A stretch of DNA of 64,000 nt, taken from Halothiobacillus sp045689735 (GTDB lineage: Bacteria; Pseudomonadota; Gammaproteobacteria; Halothiobacillales; Halothiobacillaceae). Each line of letters begins with the position of its first letter. Position 1 is the first letter of the stretch. Below are positions 8,246-16,431 of this stretch, piece by piece. Both the position numbers and the translations under genes were made by a program. Under the pieces are notes generated by a model. That model saw only the letters and a list, made by a program, of their open reading frames with translations, searched no databases and was not told the origin of the DNA. The stretch is taken from NCBI RefSeq assembly GCF_045689735.1, contig NZ_CP142685.1, positions 1,736,001-1,800,000 on the forward strand, in the 5' to 3' direction.

Positions 8246-9247
8246 ATGCGCATTGCGCTGATTTTATTCAGCACCGGCTATGGCGGTCTGGAGCGGCATA
8301 CGATTGATCTATCGAACGCTTTAAGCGAACGGCACAGGGTTTTTCTGCTGGCCGATCCCGCCTTCGCGCCGCGCTTGAATCCGCGCGTGACACTCATCCC
8401 GATCAATCCGACCGCCAGCCGCTGGAATCTCTTCGCACTATGGCAGCTGCGCCGCCAATTGCAGCGCATCCGCCCCGAGGTGATTCATGCCCAGGCCAAC
8501 AAAGCCGCCGCGATGGTGCGCCGCTGCGGTGCCACTGCGCCGCTGCGCGTGGCCACGATCCACAATCTGAAAAACGATCCGGACAGTGCACGGGGATTCG
8601 ACCGGGTGATTGCGGTCTCGGCACCCGTCGCCGCCAGTCTGCGCCATCCCGACTGCCGAGTCGTGCTCAATGGCATCGATCCGCCACCGCCCGCCGCCGC
8701 AGAGGCCGTTGACGCGCTACGCCAGCAATTCGCCCCCGATGGCGCACCGTTGATCCTCGCCATCGGTCGGCTGGTTCCGGCCAAAGGCTTCGATTTACTG
8801 CTGGCCGCCTGGCAGAACCTGCCCGGTCAACTCGTGATCATCGGTTCCGGCGCGGAAGAGTCCGCGTTGCGGGCTCAGGCCGCCGCGCATCCCGATCAAC
8901 CACGCATTCACTTTGTCGGCTATCGGGACGACATCCCCACCTGGCTGGCCGCCGCCGATCTGCTGGTTATGCCGTCGCGACGCGAGGGGTTCCCCTATAC
9001 GCTGATCGAGGCGCTGCACAGCGGGTTGCCCGTGGTAGCGAGCGATTTCCCCGGCGCGGCCGATTTCCTGCCCGAACAAGCCGTGGTGCCGCGCGAGAAT
9101 ATCCCCGCCTTGCACGCAGCGCTGCAACAAGCGTTGACCGATCTTGCCGTTACCCGCGATCAGTTTTCCTCCGCCTTTGCCAAGGCGCGTGCCGAACTCA
9201 CCCTGCAGCAGATGCGGGAAAAAACGGAGGCCGTCTATGCTTCTTGA
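8246..9247 (+). CDS. Glycosyltransferase family 4
   Basis: A 333-residue GT-B protein. The N-terminus MRIALILFSTGYGGLERH has the glycine-rich acceptor-side loop, and ILAIGRLVPAKGFD plus EGFPYTLIEALHSG (EX7E) form the donor site. This is a probable cytoplasmic LPS or capsule sugar transferase. The ATG at 8246 is chosen because the conserved first strand begins there; the frame opens earlier at 8207. It is divergent from the oxygenase operon and convergent with the next GT4 gene, with which its end overlaps by 13 bases. It is a monocistronic gene within the glycan region; the substrate is unknown. Confidence 0.8.
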   Translation: MRIALILFSTGYGGLERHTIDLSNALSERHRVFLLADPAFAPRLNPRVTLIPINPTASRWNLFALWQLRRQLQRIRPEVIHAQANKAAAMVRRCGATAPLRVATIHNLKNDPDSARGFDRVIAVSAPVAASLRHPDCRVVLNGIDPPPPAAAEAVDALRQQFAPDGAPLILAIGRLVPAKGFDLLLAAWQNLPGQLVIIGSGAEESALRAQAAAHPDQPRIHFVGYRDDIPTWLAAADLLVMPSRREGFPYTLIEALHSGLPVVASDFPGAADFLPEQAVVPRENIPALHAALQQALTDLAVTRDQFSSAFAKARAELTLQQMREKTEAVYAS

Positions 9248-10389
9248 GCCGCACCTGCCAACGCCTCATACACGGCCAGCGTCTGCGCCTGCATCGCCGC
9301 TAAAGTGAAGGGCTGCGCGGTCGGCACCGGCGGCGCGCCGCCGGCATACCACTCGGCCAGACGCGCCACGGACGCCGCCACATCCCCCACCGCCACCGCA
9401 CCCGCAGGATAAATGGCTGCCATCTGCTCCCCCACCCCGCCGTGGGCATAGGCCAGCACCGGTCGCCCGAGACTCAGCGCCTCCAGACTCACCCGACCGA
9501 AGGCTTCCGGATCCGTCGAAAGCGACAAGACCACCGCGCTGATCGCCATGATCTGTTTCAAATCACTGCGCTGCCCCGTCAGTGTGATGCAAGCCTGCAA
9601 GCCCAGCGCGGCGATTTCCTGTTCGATTTCCTGCGCGAAACCCTGACGGCGCGGCTCAACCCCGCCGACGATCAGCCCCTGCACAGGGATGCCCTGCTGC
9701 CTGAGCGCCGCCACGATGCGCAGGAAATCGAGCTGCCCTTTCCAGCGGGTAATCCGCCCCGGCAGGGTCAACACCCAGGCGCCCTGCAACTGCGGATATT
9801 GCGCCTGCCACGCGGCCAGCCAGGCCGGATCGGGCTGATAGCCGTGGGGAAAGCGCGCGGGATCGACGCCCCGATGAATCCGCACGATCCGCGCAGGATC
9901 GATCGGCGGATAGTTCTGATGAATGTACTCGACAATCGTGTCGGAAACGGCAATCACCCGCTCGCCGCGCAGCATGATCGCGCTGTAGCGATTCACGCTG
10001 TATGCGCCATGCACCGTCGTCACCAGATGTGGCCGCTGCCCGGCCGGCAGACTGCGCCAGGTGAGATACCCCAGCCAGGCGGGCAAACGCGAACGCAGGT
10101 GCAGCACATCCACCTGATTTTCCTGCAGCAACCGCCGCAGCACCGGGATATACCGCAGGCTGAGCAGGGATTTTCTGCCGATGGGCAGCGTCACATGCTC
10201 GGCGCCCAAAGCTTCCAGTTCAGCGACCAGCCGCCCGCCGCCCGACACCACGAGCGCACGGTGCCCCGCAGCAATCAGCGCCTCGGCAATTTCGAGCGTG
10301 CCACGCTCTACGCCCCCACTCTCCAGGGCGGGCAAGAGTTGCATCACCGTCAACGGACGCGGTGGCGGGACGGCCGGTGCAGACAACAT
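9235..10389 (-). CDS. Glycosyltransferase family 4
   Basis: A 384-residue GT-B protein. LLPALESGGVERGTLEIAE near the N-terminus is the acceptor-side loop common in LPS and capsule transferases. LTLPGRITRWKGQLDFL and EAFGRVSLEALSLG (EX7E) form the nucleotide-sugar site. A heptosyl- or glucosyltransferase-like role in LPS assembly is likely, in the cytoplasm. It is convergent with the preceding GT4 gene (13-base overlap of 3' ends) and divergent from the second 2OG oxygenase at 10483. It is not obviously a recent duplicate of the other two GT4 genes here; only the family motifs are shared. Confidence 0.8.
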   Translation of the reverse strand: MLSAPAVPPPRPLTVMQLLPALESGGVERGTLEIAEALIAAGHRALVVSGGGRLVAELEALGAEHVTLPIGRKSLLSLRYIPVLRRLLQENQVDVLHLRSRLPAWLGYLTWRSLPAGQRPHLVTTVHGAYSVNRYSAIMLRGERVIAVSDTIVEYIHQNYPPIDPARIVRIHRGVDPARFPHGYQPDPAWLAAWQAQYPQLQGAWVLTLPGRITRWKGQLDFLRIVAALRQQGIPVQGLIVGGVEPRRQGFAQEIEQEIAALGLQACITLTGQRSDLKQIMAISAVVLSLSTDPEAFGRVSLEALSLGRPVLAYAHGGVGEQMAAIYPAGAVAVGDVAASVARLAEWYAGGAPPVPTAQPFTLAAMQAQTLAVYEALAGAAQEA

Positions 10390-10482
10390 GATGCGTTTTC
10401 CATTCCAGTTTTACTCTCGTGCGCCGTATGATACGGGTTTGAGTCACAAAATTGCCCGCACAACGCGCGCACCGAGGATGAG

Positions 10483-11157
10483 ATGACCGACGACGCCCCC
10501 CTGCTTGCCGCCGTTTCCACGCATTTGATCAGCGCATTCCAGCAAGCCGAGTCGCGCGAATCCCCCTATCACCACTGGCGTTTGGGCTCGGTGTTTCCCG
10601 ATGCCGTGGCGCGTGGCATGACGGATTTACCCTTCACCCCGCCCGTGATCGACGACACGCGGGGACGACGCGAAACCCATAACGAATCACGGCGATTTTT
10701 CGATCAAGAGGCCATCGCTACCCTGCCGATTTGCCATGCCGTGGCGCACGCCCTGCAATCCCGCGCCGTCATCGATGCCATCGAAAGCCGCTGCAATCTG
10801 GATTTGACGGGCACGAATCTGCGCATCGAATACGCACTCGACACCCAGGGCTTCTGGCTGGAGCGACATACCGATCTGGGCGTGAAAAAATTCACCATGT
10901 TGGCCTACATGGCGCAAGATCCGGGGCACGAAGATTGGGGCACCGATATTTATCGGGACAAGGAATCCCCGCCGGAACGGGTGCCAGCGCACTTCAATAC
11001 CGCGATGATTTTTGTCCCGTCCAATCACACCTGGCACGGCTTTGAACCCCGCAAAATCAATGGCATTCGCCGCACGCTCATCATCAATTATGTGACGGAC
11101 GAATGGCGCAACCGTCACGAACTTGCCTTCCCGAACGAACCCATCACCCGCGCATGA
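10483..11157 (+). CDS. 2OG-Fe(II) oxygenase-family protein
   Basis: A 224-residue protein with the oxygenase signature: RHTDLGVKKFTMLAYM (HxD ligands, then the beta strand), WHGFEPRKINGIRRTLI with the distal histidine and the arginine for 2-oxoglutarate. A ribosome site (GAGGATGAG) directly precedes the ATG. It overlaps the ELM1-family gene by four bases (ATGA), so the two are translated together. It differs strongly from the other oxygenase at 7521 and is not a simple duplicate. The substrate is unknown; a sugar, lipid A or Kdo residue is suggested only by its setting among LPS genes. Confidence 0.7.
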   Translation: MTDDAPLLAAVSTHLISAFQQAESRESPYHHWRLGSVFPDAVARGMTDLPFTPPVIDDTRGRRETHNESRRFFDQEAIATLPICHAVAHALQSRAVIDAIESRCNLDLTGTNLRIEYALDTQGFWLERHTDLGVKKFTMLAYMAQDPGHEDWGTDIYRDKESPPERVPAHFNTAMIFVPSNHTWHGFEPRKINGIRRTLIINYVTDEWRNRHELAFPNEPITRA

Positions 11158-12167
11158 CAGCAACGAACGGCAACCTGCCGCGTATCTGGATCCTGACCCA
11201 CGATGCGGTCGGCTTGCGCAATCAGGCACTGGGATTAGCGGAGCACATCGGCTGGCCAACCGAGCAGAAAACGGTCAATCTCACCAAGCCTTGGCGCTGG
11301 CTTCCGGGTCATTGGGTGCCCCGTGCGCACCGGAAACTCACCGCCGATTCGGCGGCGTTAACGCCCCCTTGGCCGGAGTTGATCATTTCCTGCGGCCGAC
11401 TGGGTGCCACCGCCGCGCTCGGTGTCAAACGCGCCGCTCGCGGCGAGACTTTCGTAGTGCATATCCAGAACCCGCAACTTCCGCTGCATCGGCTGGATCT
11501 CATCGCCCCGCCCGCGCACGACGGCCTGTCTGGCCCCAATGTGTTCCCCACGCGCGGGGCATTGCACCATGTCACGCCCGCCAAAATCGCCCAAGCCATC
11601 GACGAGCAGACCACCATTCATCCCGAACTCCCCCGCATCACTGCCCAGCAGCCGATCATCGGTGTGTTGATCGGCGGCAGTAACGCCACGGCCACGCTCA
11701 CGCCGGCAAAAAGTCAGCAGCTCATCCAAACTCTGATTGCGCTGGCCGAACACCATCAGGCGCATTTATGGCTGACCGCGTCCCGGCGCACCGGGGAAGC
11801 GAACCTCGCCGCCCTGCGGGCAGCGCTCGCGGGAACCCGTCACTGGCTGTGGGATAACCACGGAGCCAACCCGTATCACGCCATTCTCGGGGTCGCGGAT
11901 TACCTGATCGTCACGGGCGATTCCGTGTCGATGGTGTCTGAGGCCGCCTCGACCGGCAAGCCCGTCTACACGCTGGATTTCGACCACTATTCCGGCCGCT
12001 TGCAGCAATTTCACCAGCGCATGCAGGAAGAAGGTGTTACCCGGCCGTTTGTCGGCGAGTTGGCGCAATGGCACTACGAACCGGTCAACGATACACCGCG
12101 CATTGCCGCGCTGGTGCGTGAACGCTATGCGGCGCACCGTGCCGCACTCAACGCGGATCGACGCTGA
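11154..12167 (+). CDS. ELM1/GtrOC1 family protein (former DUF1022)
   Basis: A 337-residue protein that starts with RIWILTHDAVGLRNQALGLA and contains HIQNPQLP, IGVLIGGSNATATL and VTGDSVSMVSEAASTGKPVY. These are hallmarks of the ELM1 family, named for a plant mitochondrial fission protein; bacterial members look like GT-B glycosyltransferases without a proven reaction. The glycine-rich segment and the GDSVSM loop resemble the nucleotide-sugar site of MurG-like folds. Bacterial members commonly lie near lipid A/LPS genes. It is translationally coupled to the upstream 2OG oxygenase. Its end overlaps the 3' end of the opposite-strand gene by 20 bases. A role in LPS decoration is inference. Confidence 0.75.
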   Translation: MTATNGNLPRIWILTHDAVGLRNQALGLAEHIGWPTEQKTVNLTKPWRWLPGHWVPRAHRKLTADSAALTPPWPELIISCGRLGATAALGVKRAARGETFVVHIQNPQLPLHRLDLIAPPAHDGLSGPNVFPTRGALHHVTPAKIAQAIDEQTTIHPELPRITAQQPIIGVLIGGSNATATLTPAKSQQLIQTLIALAEHHQAHLWLTASRRTGEANLAALRAALAGTRHWLWDNHGANPYHAILGVADYLIVTGDSVSMVSEAASTGKPVYTLDFDHYSGRLQQFHQRMQEEGVTRPFVGELAQWHYEPVNDTPRIAALVRERYAAHRAALNADRR

Positions 12168-12639
12168 ATGGGATTTTGGCGAGATACGCCCCACGGGGGG
12201 TGTGCAGCATCAGCAGCGCTACCCAGTCGGTGCGGGTGGTGGTACATACCGGTAGGATGATGGTTTGCGAATACGCGCCATCGGCCGCCCGTTGCAGCGG
12301 GTAGTTATTCACCCCCATATCCATGCCGATCATCTGGAAATCGACCGACACCGCACCAAGGTTTTTGGCCAGCTCCGCGCTCGGCGTGACCGTCAGCACG
12401 AATTTGTGCAGCGGCACGATGCGGGCGGGCGCCTGCACCGTCACACTACCCAATTCACCAAGGCTCAAGTCACAGCCCGGAGCTTTGAGCGAACAATCCG
12501 TCGGCACCGACACAGGCAACAACGCCCCACCCACCGGCGTTTCGAGTTGCAGCGTACCCGGCCGGTGGCTCCAAACGATACTCAGCAGCGCCAGCACAAT
12601 AAACGACCCAATCAGCCAGCGCGCCTGCTTCATCGACAT
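12148..12639 (-). CDS. Membrane-anchored periplasmic protein, FixH/YtkA-like
   Basis: A 163-residue protein with an uncleaved N-terminal anchor (residues 7-24) followed by an extracytoplasmic beta-rich domain. The segment VDFQMIGMDMGVNNYPLQ, followed by YSQTIILPVCTTTRTDW, resembles the FixH/YtkA group. In these, a methionine-rich strand (EMxGMxMG) is thought to bind copper or to assist cytochrome oxidase assembly. The single cysteine in LPVCTT is also typical of this group. It lies 40 bases after nlpD on the same strand, where many gammaproteobacteria have rpoS instead. The function is not established; the copper link is inference. Confidence 0.55.
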   Translation of the reverse strand: MSMKQARWLIGSFIVLALLSIVWSHRPGTLQLETPVGGALLPVSVPTDCSLKAPGCDLSLGELGSVTVQAPARIVPLHKFVLTVTPSAELAKNLGAVSVDFQMIGMDMGVNNYPLQRAADGAYSQTIILPVCTTTRTDWVALLMLHTPRGAYLAKIPFSVDPR

Positions 12640-12679
12640 ATTCTCTGTGCTCCCAAGGGTTTACGCGCAATCGCCCCAC

Positions 12680-13513
12680 TCAACGCGCGGGCAATAAGGG
12701 GAAAGGATCGACCGGTTCCCCGTTATGGCGAATCTGAAAAAGTAAACTGCCCGCGGCCGCCGTCGAACGGTTATCCCGTCGCCCCATCGTGGCGATCTCC
12801 TGCCCGGCTGTCACGCGGTCGCCCTCCTTCACACGCAAGGACTGGTTATACCCATAGGCGGACAACCAATCCGCATTATGCTTAACGATCAGCAAGTTGC
12901 CGTAACCTGGCAAACCATCACCGGCATACACGACCTCCCCCGCCGCGCTGGCATACACGGGCGCCCCTAAGTCACCCCGAATAATCAAGCCCGGCTGGGT
13001 TTTGCTTTCATCGATAAACCGACTCACCACCGTACCGCTCGCCGGCCACTGCCAACGAATGGCGCCCGCCGTCTCGACCGAGGCAGGCGGCGGCGTCACC
13101 GGCGCTGGGCGCGCGGTGCGCGGGCGTTGCCCTTCTTCCGCAGCAGCGGCTTTTGACGCAGTGGGGGCGGAACGGCGCGCGGATGCGGGATCGGACAATC
13201 GAAGCACCTGACCGACGCGCAAATCCCGTGGGTCACGAATACCATTCCAGCGCGCCAAGGTTCGCCAATCCAGATTATGTGCCACGGCAATCGAATACAG
13301 CGTATCGCCTGGGCGAACCCGATGCGTCGCACCGGCGGGCGGTCGATGCGACGGCGCCGATGCCTGCGGCGAGGCGCGATCCCACTGACTAAAGTGTGAC
13401 CCGGAACTGGCGCAGCCCCCCAAGCTGAGCGCCAATACCAGCCAGACCCACCCCAGTGAACGGCCGGGGTGTCCGCCTAGCAGGCAACACTTTGTCCACC
13501 GTTGCCTTGACAT
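12680..13513 (-). CDS. nlpD: NlpD-like lipoprotein (LysM + degenerate LytM/M23)
   Basis: A 277-residue lipoprotein. The signal peptide ends in the lipobox LSLGGC, a LysM peptidoglycan-binding domain follows (THRVRPGDTLYSIAVAHNLD to VGQVLRL), then a Pro/Ala linker and a C-terminal M23-like domain (SRFIDESKTQPGLIIRGDLG onward). The metal site is lost: the HxH position reads YGY and the first HxxxD position lacks its histidine. That is the state of NlpD/EnvC proteins, which activate amidases (AmiC) during cell separation rather than cut peptidoglycan. Gene order surE-pcm-yqaA-nlpD supports the name. The start at 13513 lies one base after the yqaA stop. Confidence 0.85.
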   Translation of the reverse strand: MSRQRWTKCCLLGGHPGRSLGWVWLVLALSLGGCASSGSHFSQWDRASPQASAPSHRPPAGATHRVRPGDTLYSIAVAHNLDWRTLARWNGIRDPRDLRVGQVLRLSDPASARRSAPTASKAAAAEEGQRPRTARPAPVTPPPASVETAGAIRWQWPASGTVVSRFIDESKTQPGLIIRGDLGAPVYASAAGEVVYAGDGLPGYGNLLIVKHNADWLSAYGYNQSLRVKEGDRVTAGQEIATMGRRDNRSTAAAGSLLFQIRHNGEPVDPFPLLPAR

Positions 13514-13514
13514 A

Positions 13515-14096
13515 TCACCCGAATCGCCACACCACAATCGCCAGGATCAGCAACAGCACCGTGCCCCAACCCAGCCATTCAATGTATTGTCGCAACCGTG
13601 GGGCAATTTTCGGCCCCGCCCAGGCAATCAAGCCCGCGACCAGATAAAACCGCCCCCCGCGCCCAATCACCGAGGCGATGAAAAACCAGAATGGATTCAT
13701 GGTCAGCGCCCCCGCCAGGATGGTGAACACCTTGTACGGAATCGGTGAAAACCCCGCCACGATGATCGCCCAGACGCCCCACTGGGCAAACCAGGCTTTG
13801 GCCTGATCGATCGCCGGACCGAACCCCGCCGCCAACAGATGCGGCATCACGGCATCGATCAGCAGCCAGCCAAGCAAGTAACCAAACAGCCCACCCAAAG
13901 CCGAAAACAGCGTGGCGAGCGTGGCAAACCACCACCAGCATTTGGGTCGCGCCAACGCCATCGGCATCAGCATCACATCGGGCGGGATCGGAAAAAACGA
14001 AGACTCGGCGAAACTCAGGCCAGATAAATACGCGGGCGCATGACGGTGTGACGACCAGCTCAACACGCGGTCATACAATGAGCCAAATAATTTCAA
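13515..14096 (-). CDS. YqaA/DedA-family membrane protein (VTT domain), TTG start
   Basis: A 193-residue membrane protein with the SNARE-associated/VTT core: FPIPPDVMLMPMAL, then GGLFGYLLG, then GFSPIPYKVFTILAGAL and IGRGGRFYLVAG. The F/GxPxP pair and the glycine-rich re-entrant loops are the family signature. DedA relatives are proposed undecaprenyl-phosphate or phospholipid translocases. There is no ATG in a suitable place; a TTG at 14096 overlaps the pcm stop (TTGA) and has an AGGAG site 7 bases upstream, so it is chosen. YqaA homologues often sit between pcm and nlpD in gammaproteobacteria. Confidence 0.8.
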   Translation of the reverse strand: MKLFGSLYDRVLSWSSHRHAPAYLSGLSFAESSFFPIPPDVMLMPMALARPKCWWWFATLATLFSALGGLFGYLLGWLLIDAVMPHLLAAGFGPAIDQAKAWFAQWGVWAIIVAGFSPIPYKVFTILAGALTMNPFWFFIASVIGRGGRFYLVAGLIAWAGPKIAPRLRQYIEWLGWGTVLLLILAIVVWRFG

Positions 14097-14821
14097 CGCA
14101 TTTCTCCTGGCAATAACGGGACAAAACTCACTTGATCCAATGACTCGATCGTTACCCCGGTCGCCGTCCGCGTGACGCAACACAGGCGTTGCTCCGCCCC
14201 CTGAGCGCCTACCGGCACCAAGAGACGCCCCCCCACGGCCAACTGGGCGACCAAGGCATCAGGCACGGCTTCTGGAGCCGCAGTCACCAAGATGCCATCG
14301 AAGGGCGCCTGGGACGGCCACCCGCCAAAGCCATCCTGATGCAGGGTTCGCACACGGAGGGCACCACACTGCGCGTGCCGCGCCCGAGCGCGTTCGAGAA
14401 AACTGCCGATACGCTCGACCGTGAACACGGTCAAACCACAGGCGGCCAGTACGGCAGACTGATAGCCGGAGCCCGTGCCAATTTCCAATACACGCCGCAC
14501 CGGACGGGGTGCCGCCAACAACAATTCGGTCATGCGCGCGACAATGAACGGCTGCGACAGCGTTTGCCCCTGACCAATCGGCAAAGAGCAGTCGTCATAC
14601 ACGCGCATCCGCAGCGCTTCATCGACAAAAATTTCCCGAGGAAGTACCCCCATCGCGGCCAGCACGACCTCGTTGGTGACCCCCTGCGACCGTAAACGCG
14701 CCACCATCGCGGCACGCGCCCAAGAGTAATCGGGCGGCGCCACCGGCGGTTCCTGGGGCACCGACTCTCGCCATCCTCCCCGCAGCCGACGCAGCCGGGG
14801 GAAATCTTCAGCACCGGTCAT
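14093..14821 (-). CDS. pcm: Protein-L-isoaspartate O-methyltransferase
   Basis: A 242-residue protein that repairs damaged proteins by methylating L-isoaspartyl residues with S-adenosylmethionine. The SAM-binding motif VLEIGTGSGYQSAVLA, the family motif PIGQGQTLSQPFIVA and the C-terminal GGRLLVPVG are all present. It has an N-terminal extension of about 30 residues compared with the Escherichia coli enzyme. The ATG at 14821 overlaps the surE stop by one base (TGATG); an adjacent upstream GTG at 14824 is an alternative. It sits in the conserved surE-pcm-yqaA-nlpD operon. A second pcm-like gene begins at 63685 in this window. Confidence 0.9.
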   Translation of the reverse strand: MTGAEDFPRLRRLRGGWRESVPQEPPVAPPDYSWARAAMVARLRSQGVTNEVVLAAMGVLPREIFVDEALRMRVYDDCSLPIGQGQTLSQPFIVARMTELLLAAPRPVRRVLEIGTGSGYQSAVLAACGLTVFTVERIGSFLERARARHAQCGALRVRTLHQDGFGGWPSQAPFDGILVTAAPEAVPDALVAQLAVGGRLLVPVGAQGAEQRLCCVTRTATGVTIESLDQVSFVPLLPGEMR

Positions 14822-15567
14822 CACGAGGACTGCAACCAGCGCGCCACATCGGGCAGAACGGCATGGCGCGTCATATCAAACTGCACTGGCGTAATCGAGA
14901 CATGTCCAGCAGCCACCGCAAAAAAATCGGTGCCTTCCCCCGCATCCGCCCCGGCGCCCGCCGCACCGATCCAGAAAATCTCCCGCCCCCGAGGATCCAT
15001 CGAGCGCACGATACCCGACGAGGGATGCCGCCGCCCGAGCCGGGTCACCTGCCAGGGCTTCAGTTCGCCGTGCGGCACATCCGGCACATTGACATTGAGC
15101 AAGGTGAGGCTCGGCAGAGGATGATCCACCAGCCGACGCACTAGGGACACCACGACCGCCGCCGCCGTCTCAAGGTGCTGGGGATCATGGGCGGTTGACG
15201 AAACTGCGATCGCGGGCAATCCGAGCGAACGCCCTTCGGTCGCCGCCGCCACCGTGCCGGAATACAGCACATCGTCCCCCAGATTCGCCCCGTGGTTGAT
15301 TCCTGAAACGACCAGATCCGGCGTGGTCGGCAACAGACCCTGAATCGCCAGATGCACGCAATCACTGGGGGTGCCATCGACCGCCCAAACCTGCGGCGCA
15401 ACCTGCCGGGGACGCAGCGGACGACTAAGCGTCAAACTATTGGATGCGCCGCTGCGATCCCGATCCGGCGCGACCACCGTCACGGTACCCAGCTCGGCCA
15501 ATGCCTCCGCCAGGGCTTTGATCCCCGGCGCCAGATACCCATCATCATTACTCACCAAAATATTCAC
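14821..15567 (-). CDS. surE: 5'/3'-nucleotidase SurE
   Basis: A 248-residue metal-dependent phosphatase of nucleoside monophosphates (and short polyphosphate), cytoplasmic. NILVSNDDGYLAPG with the metal-binding DD, VVAPDRDRSGASNSLTL, DGTPSDCVHLA and SGINHGANLGDDVLYSGTVA are the diagnostic motifs. The GTG at 15567 was chosen because it stands right before the conserved NILVSNDDG start and has GAGG upstream; the frame is open further to 15630. First gene of the surE-pcm-yqaA-nlpD operon, facing the divergent Smr gene at 15684. Confidence 0.92.
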   Translation of the reverse strand: MNILVSNDDGYLAPGIKALAEALAELGTVTVVAPDRDRSGASNSLTLSRPLRPRQVAPQVWAVDGTPSDCVHLAIQGLLPTTPDLVVSGINHGANLGDDVLYSGTVAAATEGRSLGLPAIAVSSTAHDPQHLETAAAVVVSLVRRLVDHPLPSLTLLNVNVPDVPHGELKPWQVTRLGRRHPSSGIVRSMDPRGREIFWIGAAGAGADAGEGTDFFAVAAGHVSITPVQFDMTRHAVLPDVARWLQSS

Positions 15568-15683
15568 AGCGACCCTCAACCGGCCATCCGGCACACCACG
15601 GCACGAGGCGCTAGCATACACGCCAGACACAGTAACTGCCGGCCGGCTGCTAAAATCCCGAAAACCTTACTGGGGAAAGTTCC

Positions 15684-16229
15684 ATGCCCAAACGCCCCGT
15701 CCCGCCACTCAACGATGAAGACATCGCGCTATTTCGCGACACCATTGGCTGCGTCGATCCGCTGACCGTAGATTTTCTGCCGCCCGAAGGGCCATCACGC
15801 AGCCATCGACGCATCCTAGAAACTGCGCACTTCTCCGATGCGGACATCAACCCCTTGAGCGATGCCGGTGCCGAACCCATCGAACAGGGTGAGTTTCTGA
15901 GTTATCTGCGCCCCGACACAGCCCCGAACATTCTACGCAAACTCAAGCGTGGGCAATTCAGCGTGGTCGCTAGTCTGGACTTACATGGCATGACAGTCGA
16001 CGCGGCGCGCAGCGCGATCCACCGGTTCTTTCAGGCCGAGCGCCAAGAAATCCGTTGCTGTGTGCGACTGGTGCACGGTAAAGGCAATCGATCCGAACGC
16101 CAGATTCCCGTGCTCAAACAAATGGTCAACCACTGGCTACCCCAACGGGACGATGTGGTCGCGTTTTGCAGCGCGCCGCCGCACGATGGCGGCACCGGCG
16201 CGCTCTATGTGTTACTGAAAAGGCGCTAA
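15684..16229 (+). CDS. Smr-domain protein (YdaL/SmrB-type)
   Basis: A 181-residue protein with a C-terminal Smr domain: SLDLHGMTVDAARSAIHRF, VRLVHGKGNRS and a final GALYVLLKRR. LDLHG and GKG are the defining motifs. The N-terminal 90 residues are family-specific. Smr proteins bind or cut nucleic acid; SmrB of Escherichia coli cleaves mRNA at collided ribosomes, recognising the disome with its N-terminal region. This protein has the SmrB size and layout, but the exact role is not certain. The start ATG follows GGGGAAAG. It is divergent from surE and convergent with the GGDEF protein across a structured spacer. Confidence 0.8.
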   Translation: MPKRPVPPLNDEDIALFRDTIGCVDPLTVDFLPPEGPSRSHRRILETAHFSDADINPLSDAGAEPIEQGEFLSYLRPDTAPNILRKLKRGQFSVVASLDLHGMTVDAARSAIHRFFQAERQEIRCCVRLVHGKGNRSERQIPVLKQMVNHWLPQRDDVVAFCSAPPHDGGTGALYVLLKRR

Positions 16230-16234
16230 CAAAA

Positions 16235-16431
16235 CTCTGAATCAGTCCATCCCCGGCTGGATTCTGTAAGCCCTAAGCGGTGGGTTTCGAGAAACTTCGA
16301 CGGGCGTCGTTTCCGGGTAGGGGCACTCCCGCCCCAACCGGGGCGCACTGAGTTAATCAGCAATGCCCTTGGACAAACTCACTACCGTCGTCCGTCGATG
16401 GGACGACACTGCGCCCCGCTTCAGGCGGGGC
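16235..16431. other. Hairpin-rich convergent spacer, candidate structured RNA
   Basis: The spacer between smr (+) and the GGDEF gene (-) contains a dense series of perfect stems. They are CGAC/GTCG at 16298-16309 (extendable through GAAA/TTTC), GCCCC/GGGGC at 16331-16344, TGAGTT/AACTCA around 16349-16381, GTCGTCC/GGACGAC at 16387-16407 and GCCCCGC/GCGGGGC at 16413-16431. There is no ORF. The last hairpin overlaps the 3' end of the GGDEF gene and may be a terminator, but no T run follows on either strand. I compared it by memory with RNase P, tmRNA, SRP and 6S RNA and found no convincing match. It could be an unrecognised ncRNA or a bidirectional terminator region. Confidence 0.35.

Noticed and set aside
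16235..16431. Possible RNase P, tmRNA, SRP or 6S RNA in the smr-GGDEF spacer
   Set aside because: GGCTTACAG and CCGGGTAGG fragments recall RNase P but occur in the wrong order and on opposite strands. The conserved GAGGAAAGTCC block, a tmRNA tag and the SRP tetraloop are absent.
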